This document shows, in pieces, positions 32,740 through 43,549 of a stretch of DNA of 58,457 bases. Both the position numbers and the translations under genes were made by a program. The DNA lies in the NCBI GenBank assembly GCA_001772005.1, contig MERI01000100.1, forward strand, positions 1 to 58,457. Direction: 5' to 3'. How positions within the stretch are numbered: the stretch's first letter is position 1; each line of letters begins with the position of its first letter. The notes under the pieces were generated by a model that was given only the letters and a program-made list of their open reading frames with translations, was not told the origin of the DNA and searched no databases. The DNA is from Betaproteobacteria bacterium RIFCSPLOWO2_12_FULL_62_58 (GTDB lineage: Bacteria; Pseudomonadota; Gammaproteobacteria; Burkholderiales; SG8-41).

Positions 32740-33477
32740 ATGAGTGAACGAGTGGAGATGGACAAGCGAGGCACGCTTTATCTTATCCCAACCACCCTCG
32801 GCGGCGATGACGCCATCGCGGTGCTGGCGGGCTCCACGCTGCGCGTGCTTCAAAGGCTCACCAGTTTCATCGTCGAGAACCCGAAGACCGCGCGGAAGTT
32901 TCTCAAGGCAGCCGGTTACCCGCACCCTCTGCAAAGCATCGAACTCCGAACGCTCGACGAGCACACGCCCGATGCGCAACTGCCGGCGCTGCTGGCGCCG
33001 CTCCTCGCGGGCCGGGACTGCGGGTTGCTCTCGGAAGCCGGCTGCCCCGCAGTCGCCGATCCCGGCGCGGCGCTGGTTCGTCTCGCGCACGCTCACGGCA
33101 TACGAGTAGTGCCCTTGGTCGGCCCGTCGGCGGTACTACTGGCGTTAATGGCTTCGGGCATGAACGGCCAGCGTTTTGCCTTCCGCGGCTACCTCCCAGT
33201 GGACAAGGCGCAGCGACGCGAGAAACTGCTGGAACTCGAGCGCGATGCGCAGCGCGCAGACAGCACGCAGATATTCATCGAGGCGCCGTACCGCAACCAG
33301 TCGTCGCTGCAGGCCGTGCTCGAAACCTGTCGCGGCGACACCCTGCTGTGTCTTGCGACCGAACTCACGTTGTCAACGGAATCGATCCACACCCAGACAA
33401 TCGCGGCCTGGAAAAGAAAACCGCCGGACATCAACCGGCGGCCGACGGTGTTCTTGCTTTATCGCAACGTGAACTGA
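32740..33477 (+). CDS. SAM-dependent methyltransferase, short RsmI-like (tetrapyrrole methylase fold)
   Basis: The product is 245 residues. GTLYLIPTTLGG opens the protein, GLLSEAGCPAVADPGAALVRLAH near residue 97 is the RsmI-type motif, VPLVGPSAVLLALMASGMNGQ and FIEAPYRNQSSLQAVLETC follow. It lacks the C-terminal extension of RsmI, like the short paralogue common in betaproteobacteria next to maf and sppA. The substrate of this subgroup is not known to me. Confidence 0.85.
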   Translation: MSERVEMDKRGTLYLIPTTLGGDDAIAVLAGSTLRVLQRLTSFIVENPKTARKFLKAAGYPHPLQSIELRTLDEHTPDAQLPALLAPLLAGRDCGLLSEAGCPAVADPGAALVRLAHAHGIRVVPLVGPSAVLLALMASGMNGQRFAFRGYLPVDKAQRREKLLELERDAQRADSTQIFIEAPYRNQSSLQAVLETCRGDTLLCLATELTLSTESIHTQTIAAWKRKPPDINRRPTVFLLYRNVN

Positions 33478-33494
33478 GGGGCGGCTACACTACG

Positions 33495-34454
33495 TCAACG
33501 CATGGTGAGGCTGCTGACAGCGCCCAGGCGCACCAGCGTCTCGGCCATGGCGGCGCCGAACCTGCGCGCCACGCGCTCCGCGATGTTCTCCCGCGGCGTG
33601 AAGTCCACGATGTCCTCCGCCTTGATGACTTCGCGCGCCACGTAATCGACCCCGCCAAGCGCATCGGCCAGGCCGAGCTCGATGCTTTTCGGGCCGATCC
33701 ACAGCAAGCCTGAAAACATCTCCGGCGTTTCCTTCAACCGCTTGCCGCGGCCCTGCCGCACGACGCCGATGAACTGCTGGTGGATCTCGTTGAGCATCCT
33801 CTCGGCGTACTCCTTCTGGGACTCCTGGATCGGGGAAAACGGATCGAGGAAACCCTTGTTTTCGCCCGCCGCCAGGAGCCGCCGCTCGATGCCCAGTTTT
33901 TCCATCGCGCCGGTGAAGCCGAAGCCGTCCATCAGCACCCCGATCGAACCGATGATGCTCGATTTGTTGACATAGATCCTGTCGGCCGCGACCGCCACGT
34001 AATAGCCGCCCGAAGCGCAGATGTCTTCGACCACCGCATACACCGGGATGTTAGGGTATTTCGCACGCAGCCGGCGAATCTCGTCATTGATGTGCCCGGC
34101 CTGCACCGGGCTGCCGCCGGGGCTGTTGATGCGCACGATGACGCCCTGCGTGCGCTTGTCCTTGAACGCTTCCTGCAATCCTGTCGTAACGTTGTCGGCG
34201 CTGGCCATGCCCTCCGGCCCGATCACGCCGCGCACTTCGACCAGCGCGGTGTGCTTGCCGGGCAGCCCGTCCTTCTTGACCCACCAGCCCATGCCGACGA
34301 ACAGCAAGGCAAACAGATAAACGAACAGCAGCAGCTTGAAGAAAATACCCCAGTGCCGCGCGCGCTTCTGCTCCTGGATTGCCGCGAGCGCGACCTTTTC
34401 GAGAATCTTGCGTTCCCAGTTTTCTCCGGAATTGACCGGTTCCTGATCAGCCAT
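33495..34454 (-). CDS. sppA: Signal peptide peptidase SppA (S49, 36K type)
   Basis: The product is 319 residues with a cytoplasmic front, one membrane anchor (about 38-58) and an S49 domain. The catalytic Ser148 is in EDICASGGYYVA and Lys200 is in AAGENKGFLDPF. RINSPGGSPVQAG is conserved. It degrades leftover signal peptides at the periplasmic side of the membrane. The HAD gene lies 78 bases upstream in the same direction. Confidence 0.94.
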   Translation of the reverse strand: MADQEPVNSGENWERKILEKVALAAIQEQKRARHWGIFFKLLLFVYLFALLFVGMGWWVKKDGLPGKHTALVEVRGVIGPEGMASADNVTTGLQEAFKDKRTQGVIVRINSPGGSPVQAGHINDEIRRLRAKYPNIPVYAVVEDICASGGYYVAVAADRIYVNKSSIIGSIGVLMDGFGFTGAMEKLGIERRLLAAGENKGFLDPFSPIQESQKEYAERMLNEIHQQFIGVVRQGRGKRLKETPEMFSGLLWIGPKSIELGLADALGGVDYVAREVIKAEDIVDFTPRENIAERVARRFGAAMAETLVRLGAVSSLTMR

Positions 34455-34532
34455 GGTTTACACCTTGCATTTTGTCACGCGCTCTAAGTAAGTATAACGT
34501 GGAATGATTCGCTGCGTTCACATGGCGGCGGA

Positions 34533-35189
34533 TCATGCCTCGGCAAGCAGCCACGCGCGCAGCTCGGCAAACCCTTCGACGCACGCCACCGGTTCAAAAG
34601 CCAGCAGCCCGTGCCTGGGATGCGCGCCGTAAGCGACGCCCAGCCTGGCAACGCGCGCGTTCTGCGCCATCGCCATGTCGTGCGTGGTGTCGCCGATCAT
34701 CAGTGTCCTCTCACATGCCACGCCGAGCATGGCCATCAGTTCTTGCAGCATGCCCGGGTGCGGTTTCGAGTAGCCCTCGTCGGCGCAACGCGTGGCGTGG
34801 AAATAAGGGCCCATGCCAGTTGCCTCGAGCGCGCGATCGAGACCGCGCCGGCCTTTGCCCGTGGCGACCGCAAGCGTGAAGCCGGCGGCATGCAGTTCCT
34901 TCACGGTGTCGGCCGCACCGGGAAACAGGGCGGTCTCGCTGTCGCGCAGCAGGAAGTGGTGACGGTAGCGTTCGGCCACGCGCGGATAGTGGGCCGGATC
35001 GAGTTCCGGCAAGATATGCGCCATCGCATCGTCCAAGCCGAGGCCGATGATGAATCGCGCTTTCTCGTCGGACGGAATGCGCAACCCGAGATCGCCGCAC
35101 GCCGCCTGCAACGACGCCGCGATCACCGCCGCCGAGTCCATCAGCGTGCCGTCCCAGTCGAACACCAGCAGGTTAAAACGTTTCGGCAT
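34533..35189 (-). CDS. HAD-family hydrolase, phosphoglycolate-phosphatase-like
   Basis: The product is 218 residues. HAD motif I is VFDWDGTLMDS (Asp11/Asp13), motif II is LAVATGKGRRG, motif III is in EGYSKPHPGM, and motif IV is MIGDTTHDMAMA. The alpha-helical cap is of the Gph type. The exact substrate is uncertain. The start overlaps the rluC 3' end by 17 bases. Confidence 0.9.
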   Translation of the reverse strand: MPKRFNLLVFDWDGTLMDSAAVIAASLQAACGDLGLRIPSDEKARFIIGLGLDDAMAHILPELDPAHYPRVAERYRHHFLLRDSETALFPGAADTVKELHAAGFTLAVATGKGRRGLDRALEATGMGPYFHATRCADEGYSKPHPGMLQELMAMLGVACERTLMIGDTTHDMAMAQNARVARLGVAYGAHPRHGLLAFEPVACVEGFAELRAWLLAEA

Positions 35190-36123
35190 CGAGGCGCTTG
35201 ATGAACGATTGCAGCTCGGCGGGCAACGGCGCCTCGAAGATGATGGAATTCCCGGTCAGCGGATGCGTTACGACGAGCATGCAGGCGTGCAGGAACATGC
35301 GCTTCAGTCCCTGTTTGACGAGCTGCTTGTTGAGCGCGTAATCGCCATACTTGTCGTCCCCCGCGATCGGAAAGCCGAGATGCGCGAGGTGCACGCGGAT
35401 CTGATGGGTGCGGCCGGTCTTGAGTTCCGCTTCCAGCAGGCTGAATTCAGGCCAAGCCTGTTTCAGCGTAAAAACGGTGTGCGAAGCCAACCCATCTTGG
35501 GCGACGCTGACGCGGCGCTCCCCTGATGCGAGCACGTATTTGTTGAGCGACAGCTTGACGCTTTGTTTTGGATTGCGCCACCGGCCGTGAACCAGCGCCA
35601 GGTAGTATTTTTGGACGCGACCGGAGCGCAACTGCTCGTGCAGCGCGGTCAATGCGGAGCGTTTTTTCGCGAGGAGCAGCACGCCGGAGGTATCGCGATC
35701 GAGGCGATGCACGAGCTCCAGAAATTTCTCCTGCGGGCGCGCGTGGCGCAGTTGCTCGACCACGCCGAAGCTCACGCCGCTGCCGCCGTGCACCGCCAGA
35801 CCGGCCGGTTTGTTGAGGGCGAGCAGCGCTTCGTCTTCGTACAGGATATGTTCCTCAAAGCGGCCCGCGACGGGCCCGGCCGGCTGCTTGTGCCGCAGCG
35901 CCACCCGGATCGGCGGAATCCGCAGCCGATCGCCGGGCTGCAGCCGGTAATCGGGGCCGACCCGGCCGCTGTTCACCCGCACCTCGCCGCTGCGCAAAAT
36001 ACGGTAGATATGGCTCTTGGGCACCCCTTTAAGCAATCGGGTCAGGTAGTTGTCGACGCGCTGCCCGGCGCTGTCCTCGCCCACTTCGTGCCAGGTTGCG
36101 GCAGCTTTACTTAACCCTTTCAT
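35173..36123 (-). CDS. rluC: 23S rRNA pseudouridine synthase RluC
   Basis: The product is 316 residues. An S4 domain (about 18-75: RVDNYLTRLLKGVPKSHIYRILRSGEVRVN) is followed by the RluA-type catalytic domain with Asp144 in HRLDRDTSG, the same position as in E. coli RluC. KTGRTHQIRVHLAHLG is conserved. It is divergent from rne as in E. coli. A TATAAG box just before the ATG (36131-36136) could make the transcript nearly leaderless. Confidence 0.93.
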   Translation of the reverse strand: MKGLSKAAATWHEVGEDSAGQRVDNYLTRLLKGVPKSHIYRILRSGEVRVNSGRVGPDYRLQPGDRLRIPPIRVALRHKQPAGPVAGRFEEHILYEDEALLALNKPAGLAVHGGSGVSFGVVEQLRHARPQEKFLELVHRLDRDTSGVLLLAKKRSALTALHEQLRSGRVQKYYLALVHGRWRNPKQSVKLSLNKYVLASGERRVSVAQDGLASHTVFTLKQAWPEFSLLEAELKTGRTHQIRVHLAHLGFPIAGDDKYGDYALNKQLVKQGLKRMFLHACMLVVTHPLTGNSIIFEAPLPAELQSFIKRLDAETF

Positions 36124-36594
36124 TTGCTTATACTATTCGATGAAATACCGGCTGGTGTCAACGGCGCGCGACAAAATTCGCGCGACGGATGCCCGATCCC
36201 ACCGCGCTCACGGCAGCTCGTGCAACGAGTTTTCAATGCAGGCCCGGAGTCGCAGGATCTGAGAGCCGGGTTGGCAGTTCGCCGCGCGCGGTCGAGTTGC
36301 ATCGCAACAGAATCGACGCGCCGCACGATGCGAATGCGGCCGGACTGAACTGGTTAATATCGCTCACCACACGAAGTAGCGATACTAGACGATATACGCG
36401 CTCAAGGCACTTTAGAAAATTTTCGGATTCGCGCGCGGCGCGGATTCAGAACGGCAGACTGCAAGAGTCGGATTTTCTGGTCACCCTTTACATCATGCTT
36501 GTACCACGTGACTGAATAGCTTCGAACTCGCCTGCGCTACCGCAGGCGTGAGCAGTGTTGCCCATCCCGTGTCCGAGCGCGGGAGAAGATACAA
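36124..36594 (+). other. Long leader/intergenic region of rne
   Basis: These 471 bp between divergent rluC and rne hold no gene. E. coli rne has a long 5' UTR through which RNase E feeds back on its own mRNA, so much of this stretch may be transcribed. Around 36360-36388 a remnant resembles one end of the MITE-like element (complement begins CTAGTATCGC and includes TGTGGTGAG). Confidence 0.55.
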
Positions 36595-39339
36595 ATGAAA
36601 CGCATGTTGTTTAACGCGACGCAGGCGGAAGAACTGCGCGTCGCGATCGTCGATGGTCAGAAACTGATCGACCTCGACATCGAATCTTCCAGCAAAGAAC
36701 AGCGCAAGAGCAACATCTACAAGGGTGTTATCACCCGCATCGAGCCCAGCCTCGAGGCCGCCTTCGTCGAATACGGCAGCGAACGCCACGGTTTCCTGCC
36801 CTTCAAGGAAGTCAGCCGCAGCTTCTTCAAGCCTGGCATCGATGTCGCCCGCGCCCGCATCCAGGACGCGCTCAAGGAAGGCCAGGAAGTCATCGTCCAA
36901 GTCGACAAGGACGAGCGCGGCAGCAAGGGCGCGGCGCTGACGACTTTCATCAGCCTCGCCGGACGCTATCTGGTGCTGATGCCCAACAACCCCCGTGGTG
37001 GCGGCGTGTCGCGCCGCGTCGAGGGCGAGGACCGCAGCGATCTGCGTGACACGATCGCCCAGCTCGAGGTCCCGCAGGGCATGAGCGTGATCGCGCGCAC
37101 CGCAGGCATCGGCCGCACCGTCGAAGAACTAAACTGGGACCTGAAATATTTGTTGCAGTTGTGGCACGCCATCGAAAGCGCCGCTCAACAGCAAAGCGGC
37201 GCCTTCCTGATCTACCAGGAATCGAGCTTGGTGATCCGGGCGATCCGCGACTATTTCCACCAGGATATCGGTGAAATCCTGATCGACACCGAGAGCATCT
37301 ACGAGCAGGCGCGGCAGTTCATGAGTCATGTCATGCCCGACAACGTCAACCGCGTCAAGCTCTACAAGGACGATGTGCCGCTGTTCTCGCGCTTCCAGAT
37401 CGAGCACCAGATCGAGTCCGCCTACTCGCGGGCGGTCAACCTGCCTGCGGGCGGCGCAGTGGTGATCGATCATACCGAGGCGCTGGTATCGATCGATGTC
37501 AATTCGGCGCGCTCCACACGCGGTTCCGACATCGAGGAAACGGCGTTTCGCACCAATCTCGAGGCAGCCGACGAGATCGCACGCCAGTTGCGGCTGCGCG
37601 ATCTCGGCGGGCTCATCGTGATCGATTTCATCGATATGGAGTCGGGGCGCAACCAGCGGGAAGTCGAGGACCGTTTTCGCGATGCGCTCAAGTACGATCG
37701 CGCGCGCGTGCAGACGGGCAAGATCTCGCGCTTCGGGCTCATGGAGCTTTCGCGCCAGCGGTTGCGGCCTTCGCTCGGCGAAACCAGTCATAGCCCCTGC
37801 CCGCGCTGCCACGGCACCGGTCATATCCGTGGCACCGAATCGACCGCGCTGCATATCCTGCGCATCATCCAGGAAGAAGCGATGAAGGAGAACACCGCGG
37901 CGATCCACGCCCAGGTGCCGGTCGACGTCGCGACCTTCTTGCTCAACGAGAAGCGCGTCGACTTGCAGTTGGTCGAGGCGCGCCACCGCGTGTCGGTCAC
38001 GCTGATTCCGAACATGCACCTGGAAACGCCGAACTATACGGTCACGCGCATGCGCCATGACGATCTCAACCAGAGCGAGCCGTTGCCGCCGAGTTACAAC
38101 CTGGTCGAGATGCCAGCCGAAGAGGAAAAGCAGCCGGCTGCGGGACAGGAAACCGCCGCGCCGCGCCAGGAAGCCGCAGTGAAAGGCATCACTCCGCAAC
38201 AACCGGCCCCGGTAGTGACCAAGGTGGAAGCTCCCGCTCCTGCGCCGGGTCCTGTGCCGACGGCGCAGGTTTCGATCATCGCCAAGATCGTGAGCTGGTT
38301 CAAGCGCAAGCCCGCTGAAATCGCGGTGGCCGAACCCGTGCGCGCCGCCCCGCAGATGCCTCATCGCGGCCGCGGCGATAGCGGGCAACGCGACGGCGGG
38401 CGTCCGCGCGATGGAAGGCGACGCGAGCGCGCGCAGGCGGGCGCTCAGAGGCCGCGCCCCGATGGCGCGCCGCCCCAGCAAGGCGAAAACCGCCATGAAC
38501 GCGAACACCTACGCCGGCGCGGCAGTGAGGAACGCAATGAAGGACGCCGTCCGGACTCGCGGCGCCAAGACGGTGCTCAGCCGCAAAGACAGCGACCGCC
38601 ACGCGATGAGGCCTCGGCCGAGGCTCCGCGCAAAGCGGGACCGCCAGAAGCTGCGCAGCAGCAAGTCCCGCGCGAGCACGGCGAGGGCCGGGGTCGCCGT
38701 CGGCGCGGACGACGCGACCGCCATGAGCATCGGGACGAAGCTGCGGGCGCACCGCAACGTTCCGCCCCGAGCACACCGGTAACGGAAACCGCCGGCGACA
38801 AACCGGTGTTGCCGGCTGCAGCCGCTGCCGTTGCGAGCAGCATTGCATTCGCACCTGAAAGCGTCACGGCACAACCGTCGGCTGCGTCCGCCGTAGCGGA
38901 CGTCATTCGTGCCGCCCCGGCCCCAGCCGAGCCGATGGTATCGACGGTAGCAAGCGTCGAGCCGGAAACTCTCGCGCCGGTTGCTTCCGCCATCCAGCCC
39001 GCGCCCATTGCGGATGAACGGGTATGCGAAGAAATCTCGCCCCCCGACTTTGCGCAGCCCGTTACCCGCAGTAAGGCGGCGCCGGCCCCTTTGCAGCTCG
39101 ACTGGTCGTCGGATTTGATCCAGGTCGAGACCCATTCCGAGAAAGCCAGGATTGCGCTGACCGGAACACGGGAAGAACCACCGGAACCACGGGTGAAGCG
39201 TGAGCGCCCGCCGCTGCCTCCTTTAAGCGCCGAACCGTTGGTTCAGGTGGAAACGCGTAAGAATGAGGTCGCAGTCGATCCCGTGGTGGTCGTCCAAAAC
39301 GCCGGCGGCGGCGAGCCGTTGTCGACGACGACGGGTTAG
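36595..39339 (+). CDS. rne: Ribonuclease E
   Basis: The product is 914 residues. The catalytic half has an S1 domain (about 35-120), the catalytic aspartates in VSIDVNS (near 301) and VIDFIDME (near 345), and the Zn-link CPRCHG (near 402). The C-terminal half (about 510-914) is disordered and Arg/Pro/Ala-rich, with [15 protein letters not shown] RNA-binding patches and one amphipathic segment ([15 protein letters not shown] near 558-572) that may bind the membrane. It is the degradosome scaffold. Confidence 0.96.
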   Translation: MKRMLFNATQAEELRVAIVDGQKLIDLDIESSSKEQRKSNIYKGVITRIEPSLEAAFVEYGSERHGFLPFKEVSRSFFKPGIDVARARIQDALKEGQEVIVQVDKDERGSKGAALTTFISLAGRYLVLMPNNPRGGGVSRRVEGEDRSDLRDTIAQLEVPQGMSVIARTAGIGRTVEELNWDLKYLLQLWHAIESAAQQQSGAFLIYQESSLVIRAIRDYFHQDIGEILIDTESIYEQARQFMSHVMPDNVNRVKLYKDDVPLFSRFQIEHQIESAYSRAVNLPAGGAVVIDHTEALVSIDVNSARSTRGSDIEETAFRTNLEAADEIARQLRLRDLGGLIVIDFIDMESGRNQREVEDRFRDALKYDRARVQTGKISRFGLMELSRQRLRPSLGETSHSPCPRCHGTGHIRGTESTALHILRIIQEEAMKENTAAIHAQVPVDVATFLLNEKRVDLQLVEARHRVSVTLIPNMHLETPNYTVTRMRHDDLNQSEPLPPSYNLVEMPAEEEKQPAAGQETAAPRQEAAVKGITPQQPAPVVTKVEAPAPAPGPVPTAQVSIIAKIVSWFKRKPAEIAVAEPVRAAPQMPHRGRGDSGQRDGGRPRDGRRRERAQAGAQRPRPDGAPPQQGENRHEREHLRRRGSEERNEGRRPDSRRQDGAQPQRQRPPRDEASAEAPRKAGPPEAAQQQVPREHGEGRGRRRRGRRDRHEHRDEAAGAPQRSAPSTPVTETAGDKPVLPAAAAAVASSIAFAPESVTAQPSAASAVADVIRAAPAPAEPMVSTVASVEPETLAPVASAIQPAPIADERVCEEISPPDFAQPVTRSKAAPAPLQLDWSSDLIQVETHSEKARIALTGTREEPPEPRVKRERPPLPPLSAEPLVQVETRKNEVAVDPVVVVQNAGGGEPLSTTTG

Positions 39340-39654
39340 TCCGTTAACTGAGCGCGGATGTGGCGCGGCAAACCCTGCGCCGCATTCTCGATCAATTCGA
39401 GCGCAAGTTCGAAGCTCTGCGGCCCGCCGTAGTACGGATCCGGCACTTCGCGAGCATCCTGGGTGCCGGGCGGCCTGCTGCGCCCGCTCGTCCGGTGGCT
39501 CGCCGATGTGATAGTCATGAGTGCCCGCCGAATCACTGAAAATTCGGTCCTGCAAGCGGACTTTTGCGACGCGGCGCTTAAAGACCGCTTCGGCCGTCGG
39601 CGAGCGACAGATGTTGCCCATGCAGACAAACAGCACTTTTGCTTGCGTGGTCAC
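39336..39654 (-). pseudogene. Low-molecular-weight protein-tyrosine phosphatase, internally deleted
   Basis: The N-terminal 50 or so residues are intact: KVLFVCMGNICRSPTAEAVF has the CX5R active site, up to GEPPDERAQQAA. The frame then shifts and the ending DAREVPDPYYGGPQSFELALELIENAAQ continues in another frame, with the general-acid Asp-Pro. Roughly 60 central residues of the usual 160 are missing. The GTG start overlaps the uvrB stop (GTGA) and the 3' end overlaps the rne stop. Confidence 0.85.
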
Positions 39655-41744
39655 GCCGCGGCTATGAAGAGACGTTCCTTCAGTTCCTTGAGCTGGTCGC
39701 GCAATTCCGCGGCGCGTTCGAATTCCAGGTTTTTCGCCGCTTCCAGCATTTCCTTCTCGAGGCGCTTGAGTTCGCGCGTGAGATCCTTTGCGCCCATCGC
39801 CTCGTACTTCGCCTGATTCTGCGCCGCTTTGAGCTCCTGGCGTGCGGTTTCGTGATCGTAAACGCCGTCGATGATGTCCTTGATACGCTTGCTGATGCCT
39901 GTAGGCGTGATGCCGTGCGCCGCGTTGTAGGCCACCTGCTTATTGCGCCGCCGCTCGGTTTCGCCGATCGCGCGCCGCATCGAATCGGTGACGACATCGG
40001 CGTAAAGAATCGCGGCGCCATTGATGTGGCGCGCGGCGCGGCCGATGGTCTGGATCAAGGAGCGTTCCGACCGCAGGAATCCCTCTTTGTCGGCATCGAG
40101 AATCGCCACCAGCGACACCTCGGGGATGTCGAGCCCTTCGCGCAGAAGGTTGATGCCGACCAGTGCATCGAACTCGCCGAGCCGCAGATCGCGGATGATC
40201 TCGACACGTTCGACGGTCTCAATATCCGAATGCAGATAGCGCACCTTGACGCCGTGCTCAGAAAGGTAATCAGTCAGGTCCTCTGCCATGCGCTTGGTAA
40301 GCGTGGTGACCAGAACGCGCTCCCCGCTTCCGGCGCGCGCGTTGATTTCCGACAGCAGATCGTCGACCTGGGTCGATGCCGGGCGCACTTCCAGGCGCGG
40401 GTCGACCAGCCCGGTCGGCCGCACCACCTGTTCCACCACCTGTCCCTGGTGCTGGCGCTCGTACTCCGCAGGAGTGGCGGAAACGAAGATGGTGCGCCGC
40501 ACGACCTTCTCGAACTCATCGAACCGCAGCGGCCGGTTATCGAGCGCGGACGGCAGGCGGAATCCGTAGTCGACAAGATTTTCCTTGCGCGCGCGGTCGC
40601 CGCGATACATGCCGCCCAGTTGCGGGATCGTCACATGGCTCTCGTCGATGATCATCAGCGCGTCGTGCGGCAAGTAGTCGATCAGCGTCGGCGGCGGCTC
40701 GCCGGGCGGGCGGCCCGATAAATGGCGCGAGTAATTCTCGATGCCCTTGCAGAAACCCATTTCGTTAAGCATCTCGAGATCGAAGCGCGTGCGTTGCTCG
40801 ATGCGCTGCGCCTCGACCAGCTTGCCCTGGCTGTGGAACCACTCGATGCGCTCCCGGAGTTCCTCCTTGATCGCCTCGATCGCACGCAGAGTGGTCGCGC
40901 GCGGAGTCACGTAATGGCTCGACGGATACACGGTGAAGCGGCCCACCCGCTGGAGCACATGGCCGGTCAGCGGATCGAAGACGTGGATGCTTTCTAATTC
41001 GTCGTCAAACAGCGTCACACGCACCGCGGTTTCCGAGTTCTCGGCCGGAAAGATGTCGAGCACGTCGCCGCGCACGCGGAACACGCCGCGCCGGAACTCG
41101 AATTCATTGCGCTCGTACTGCATTTCGGTCAGACGCTTGATGGCGTCGCGCTGCGCGAGTTTTTCCTTTTCGCGCAGGTGCAGGATCATGCCGTGATAGT
41201 CGACGGGGTCGCCGATGCCGTAGATCGCCGACACCGTCGCCACGATGATCACGTCCTTGCGCTCGAGCAACGACTTGGTGGCCGACAGGCGCATCTGCTC
41301 GATGTGCTCGTTGATGCTCGAGTCCTTTTCGATATAGAGATCCTTGGACGGGACGTAGGCTTCGGGCTGGTAGTAGTCGTAATAGGAAACGAAGTACTCG
41401 ATTGCGTTGTCCGGGAAGAATTCCCGCATCTCGGAATACAGTTGGGCGGCGAGCGTCTTGTTGGGCGCCATGACGAGCGCCGGGCAGCCCAGCCGCGCGA
41501 TGACGTGGGCCATGGTATAGGTCTTGCCCGAGCCCGTGACGCCGAGCAGCGTCTGATACGCCAGGCCCTCGCGTACGCCCGCCACCAGCTTGTCGATCGC
41601 CTCCGGCTGATCGCCGGCGGGCTCGAACGTCTGGTACAGCAGGTATGGGCTGCCGGGAAAGGTGATCGGCGCCACGGCGGGATGCGCTGCGGGCTCGGTC
41701 TTCAACAATGGGCTAGCCATCTTGGGAGTGGGTAATTTAGCCAA
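39651..41744 (-). CDS. uvrB: Excinuclease ABC subunit B
   Basis: The product is 697 residues. Walker A GVTGSGKT is at residues 68-75, the beta-hairpin [12 protein letters not shown] follows, the helicase motif is IIDESHV, and the C-terminal UVR domain has [27 protein letters not shown]. It is the damage-verification helicase of nucleotide excision repair. It is transcribed away from the aminotransferase gene. No LexA box was seen upstream. Confidence 0.98.
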   Translation of the reverse strand: MAKLPTPKMASPLLKTEPAAHPAVAPITFPGSPYLLYQTFEPAGDQPEAIDKLVAGVREGLAYQTLLGVTGSGKTYTMAHVIARLGCPALVMAPNKTLAAQLYSEMREFFPDNAIEYFVSYYDYYQPEAYVPSKDLYIEKDSSINEHIEQMRLSATKSLLERKDVIIVATVSAIYGIGDPVDYHGMILHLREKEKLAQRDAIKRLTEMQYERNEFEFRRGVFRVRGDVLDIFPAENSETAVRVTLFDDELESIHVFDPLTGHVLQRVGRFTVYPSSHYVTPRATTLRAIEAIKEELRERIEWFHSQGKLVEAQRIEQRTRFDLEMLNEMGFCKGIENYSRHLSGRPPGEPPPTLIDYLPHDALMIIDESHVTIPQLGGMYRGDRARKENLVDYGFRLPSALDNRPLRFDEFEKVVRRTIFVSATPAEYERQHQGQVVEQVVRPTGLVDPRLEVRPASTQVDDLLSEINARAGSGERVLVTTLTKRMAEDLTDYLSEHGVKVRYLHSDIETVERVEIIRDLRLGEFDALVGINLLREGLDIPEVSLVAILDADKEGFLRSERSLIQTIGRAARHINGAAILYADVVTDSMRRAIGETERRRNKQVAYNAAHGITPTGISKRIKDIIDGVYDHETARQELKAAQNQAKYEAMGAKDLTRELKRLEKEMLEAAKNLEFERAAELRDQLKELKERLFIAAA

Positions 41745-41970
41745 ACCATAAATTGTCCCACAGCGCCCCCGGCCGTTGCCAGCTTTTACTCCGGCGGCGG
41801 CTGCCTGGAGATCGTCGAACCATGAATGGCCGGTGTGATCCGGTCAAAGCACGCCCCGCCGAATATCCGGTCACACCAGAGCCGAACGAGCAGGTACAAT
41901 GTGGCTTTTGCAGCGGAAACCGGTTATCCCGTTTCTTTTTCAGCCACCCCCTCATCCGCAACTGACATCA

Positions 41971-43176
41971 ATGAACGCATCCTTGCTCGCAGCCGTTGAA
42001 ATGGCGCCAAAGGATCCCATCCTGGGCGTCACGGAAGCCTTCAATGCCGACGCCAGCCCCAATAAGGTAAACCTCGGCGTCGGCGTGTATTGTGACGACA
42101 ACGGCAAAGTGCCGGTACTCGAATCGGTGCGCCGCGCCGAGCAAAAACTGGCAGAGAGCCCATTGCCCCGGAATTACCTGCCGATCGACGGCCTGCCGGC
42201 GTATGACCGGGCGGTGCAGGGCCTGCTGTTCGGCGCGGAAAGCGAGCCCCGGCGCCAGGGGCGGATCGTGACGGTGCAGACGCTGGGTGGAACCGGCGGC
42301 CTCAAGGTGGGAGCGGACTTCCTGCGACGGATCGACCCGCATGCCGCAATCTGGATCAGCGACCCGAGCTGGGAGAATCATCGCGCGCTCTTCGAATACG
42401 CCGGATTCACGGTCAACGTTTACCCCTATTACGATGCGCCCACTCATGGCGTCGATTTTGACCGCATGATCGGTGCCCTGCGGAAACTTCCCGGGGGGTC
42501 GATCGCCGTCCTGCACGCGTGTTGCCACAATCCGACGGGGGTCGACCTGTCGGCCGAACAATGGGAACACGTAATCGAGGTGGTAAAGGCGCGCGGACTG
42601 GTGCCATTCCTCGATCTCGCATATCAGGGTTTCGCCGAAGGGCTGGACGCCGACGCCGCGGCAGTGCGCCGCTTCGCCACGGCCTGCCCGGCCGTCTTCG
42701 TCTCGAGCTCGTTCTCGAAGTCGCTGTCGCTTTATGGGGAGCGCGTGGGCGCGCTCTCGATCGTCACGGAAAACCCGGGTGAGGCAGCCCGGATTCTGAG
42801 CCACCTCAAACGCGTGATCCGCACCAACTATTCCAACCCGCCCACCCACGGCGGGCACACCGCCGCCATGGTGCTGACGACGCCGGAATTGCGGGCGCTC
42901 TGGGAACAGGAACTCGAACAGATGCGCGATCGAATCAAAATCATGCGCCGTCAACTGGTCGAAAAAATCCGCGACATCCGCTCGGATTTCGACTTCAGCT
43001 TCGTCATGCGCCAGCGGGGAATGTTTTCCTACTCCGGTCTGTCGCAAGATCAGGTGCGCCGGTTGCGCGAGGAGCACTCGGTCTACGCGATTGACAGCGG
43101 CCGCGTCTGCGTAGCGGCGCTCAATTCGCGCAACATCGACTACGTCGCGCGCGCCATCACCCGCGTCCTCATCTGA
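41971..43176 (+). CDS. tyrB: Aromatic/aspartate aminotransferase
   Basis: The product is 401 residues starting at MNASLLAAVEMAPKDPILG. It is a PLP fold-type I enzyme of the Ia group: Lys250 in SSSFSKSLSLYGERVG, Tyr in PLPRNYLPIDG, HACCHNPTGVDL and the C-terminal SGRVCVAALN. The family includes TyrB and AspC; sequence alone leaves the preferred substrate open. It ends 25 bases before the 3' end of tRNA-His. Confidence 0.88.
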   Translation: MNASLLAAVEMAPKDPILGVTEAFNADASPNKVNLGVGVYCDDNGKVPVLESVRRAEQKLAESPLPRNYLPIDGLPAYDRAVQGLLFGAESEPRRQGRIVTVQTLGGTGGLKVGADFLRRIDPHAAIWISDPSWENHRALFEYAGFTVNVYPYYDAPTHGVDFDRMIGALRKLPGGSIAVLHACCHNPTGVDLSAEQWEHVIEVVKARGLVPFLDLAYQGFAEGLDADAAAVRRFATACPAVFVSSSFSKSLSLYGERVGALSIVTENPGEAARILSHLKRVIRTNYSNPPTHGGHTAAMVLTTPELRALWEQELEQMRDRIKIMRRQLVEKIRDIRSDFDFSFVMRQRGMFSYSGLSQDQVRRLREEHSVYAIDSGRVCVAALNSRNIDYVARAITRVLI

Positions 43177-43201
43177 CCGGTTCGCACGTCAAGGGAAAAA
43201 C

Positions 43202-43278
43202 TGGGGTGGCTGACGGGATTCGAACCCGCGACAACCGGAATCACAATCCGGGACTCTACCAGCTGAGCTACAGCCACC
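43202..43278 (-). tRNA. tRNA-His (GTG)
   Basis: The minus strand gives a full cloverleaf with anticodon GTG in the loop ATTGTGA. The acceptor stem GTGGCTG/CAGCCAC has the extra G-1 paired with C73 that is specific to tRNA-His. CCA is encoded. TTCGAAT is in the T loop. It lies 30 bases downstream of tRNA-Arg. Confidence 0.97.
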
Positions 43279-43308
43279 ATCGGTGAATCTCTGCGGCACG
43301 CCTAAGAT

Positions 43309-43385
43309 TGGCGCGCCCGGCGGGACTCGAACCCACAACCCCCGGCTTAGAAGGCCGGTGCTCTATCCGCTTGAGCTACGGGCAC
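43309..43385 (-). tRNA. tRNA-Arg (TCT)
   Basis: The cloverleaf on the minus strand has anticodon stem CCGGC/GCCGG around the loop CTTCTAA, so the anticodon is TCT. The acceptor stem GTGCCCG/CGGGCGC is followed by G73 and an encoded CCA. It is the first gene of the two-tRNA unit. Confidence 0.97.
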
Positions 43386-43426
43386 TTTCGAGCAACGGGC
43401 AGGTTACAGCAAAACTAAAGGCGCGT

Positions 43427-43455
43427 AATATACTCCCCACCCTGACAACGGTCAA
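43427..43455 (-). promoter_or_regulatory. Promoter of the tRNA-Arg-tRNA-His unit
   Basis: On the minus strand TTGACC (43450-43455) and TATATT (43427-43432) are separated by 17 bp, placing the start about 35 bases before tRNA-Arg. The sequence after the -10, ACGCGCC, is GC-rich, like stringent discriminators of tRNA promoters. Confidence 0.75.
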
Positions 43456-43492
43456 TCAACTGAAGCCGACATGTGAACGACCAAGCGTATAC

Positions 43493-43521
43493 TTGCGATC
43501 CCGGTGGATTTCTGATATTAA
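43493..43521 (+). promoter_or_regulatory. Putative dksA promoter
   Basis: TTGCGA (43493-43498) and TATTAA (43516-43521) are separated by 17 bp, about 29 bases before the dksA ATG at 43550. Confidence 0.55.
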
Positions 43522-43549
43522 AGCCATTTTTTTAATGGATTAAGGCCAA

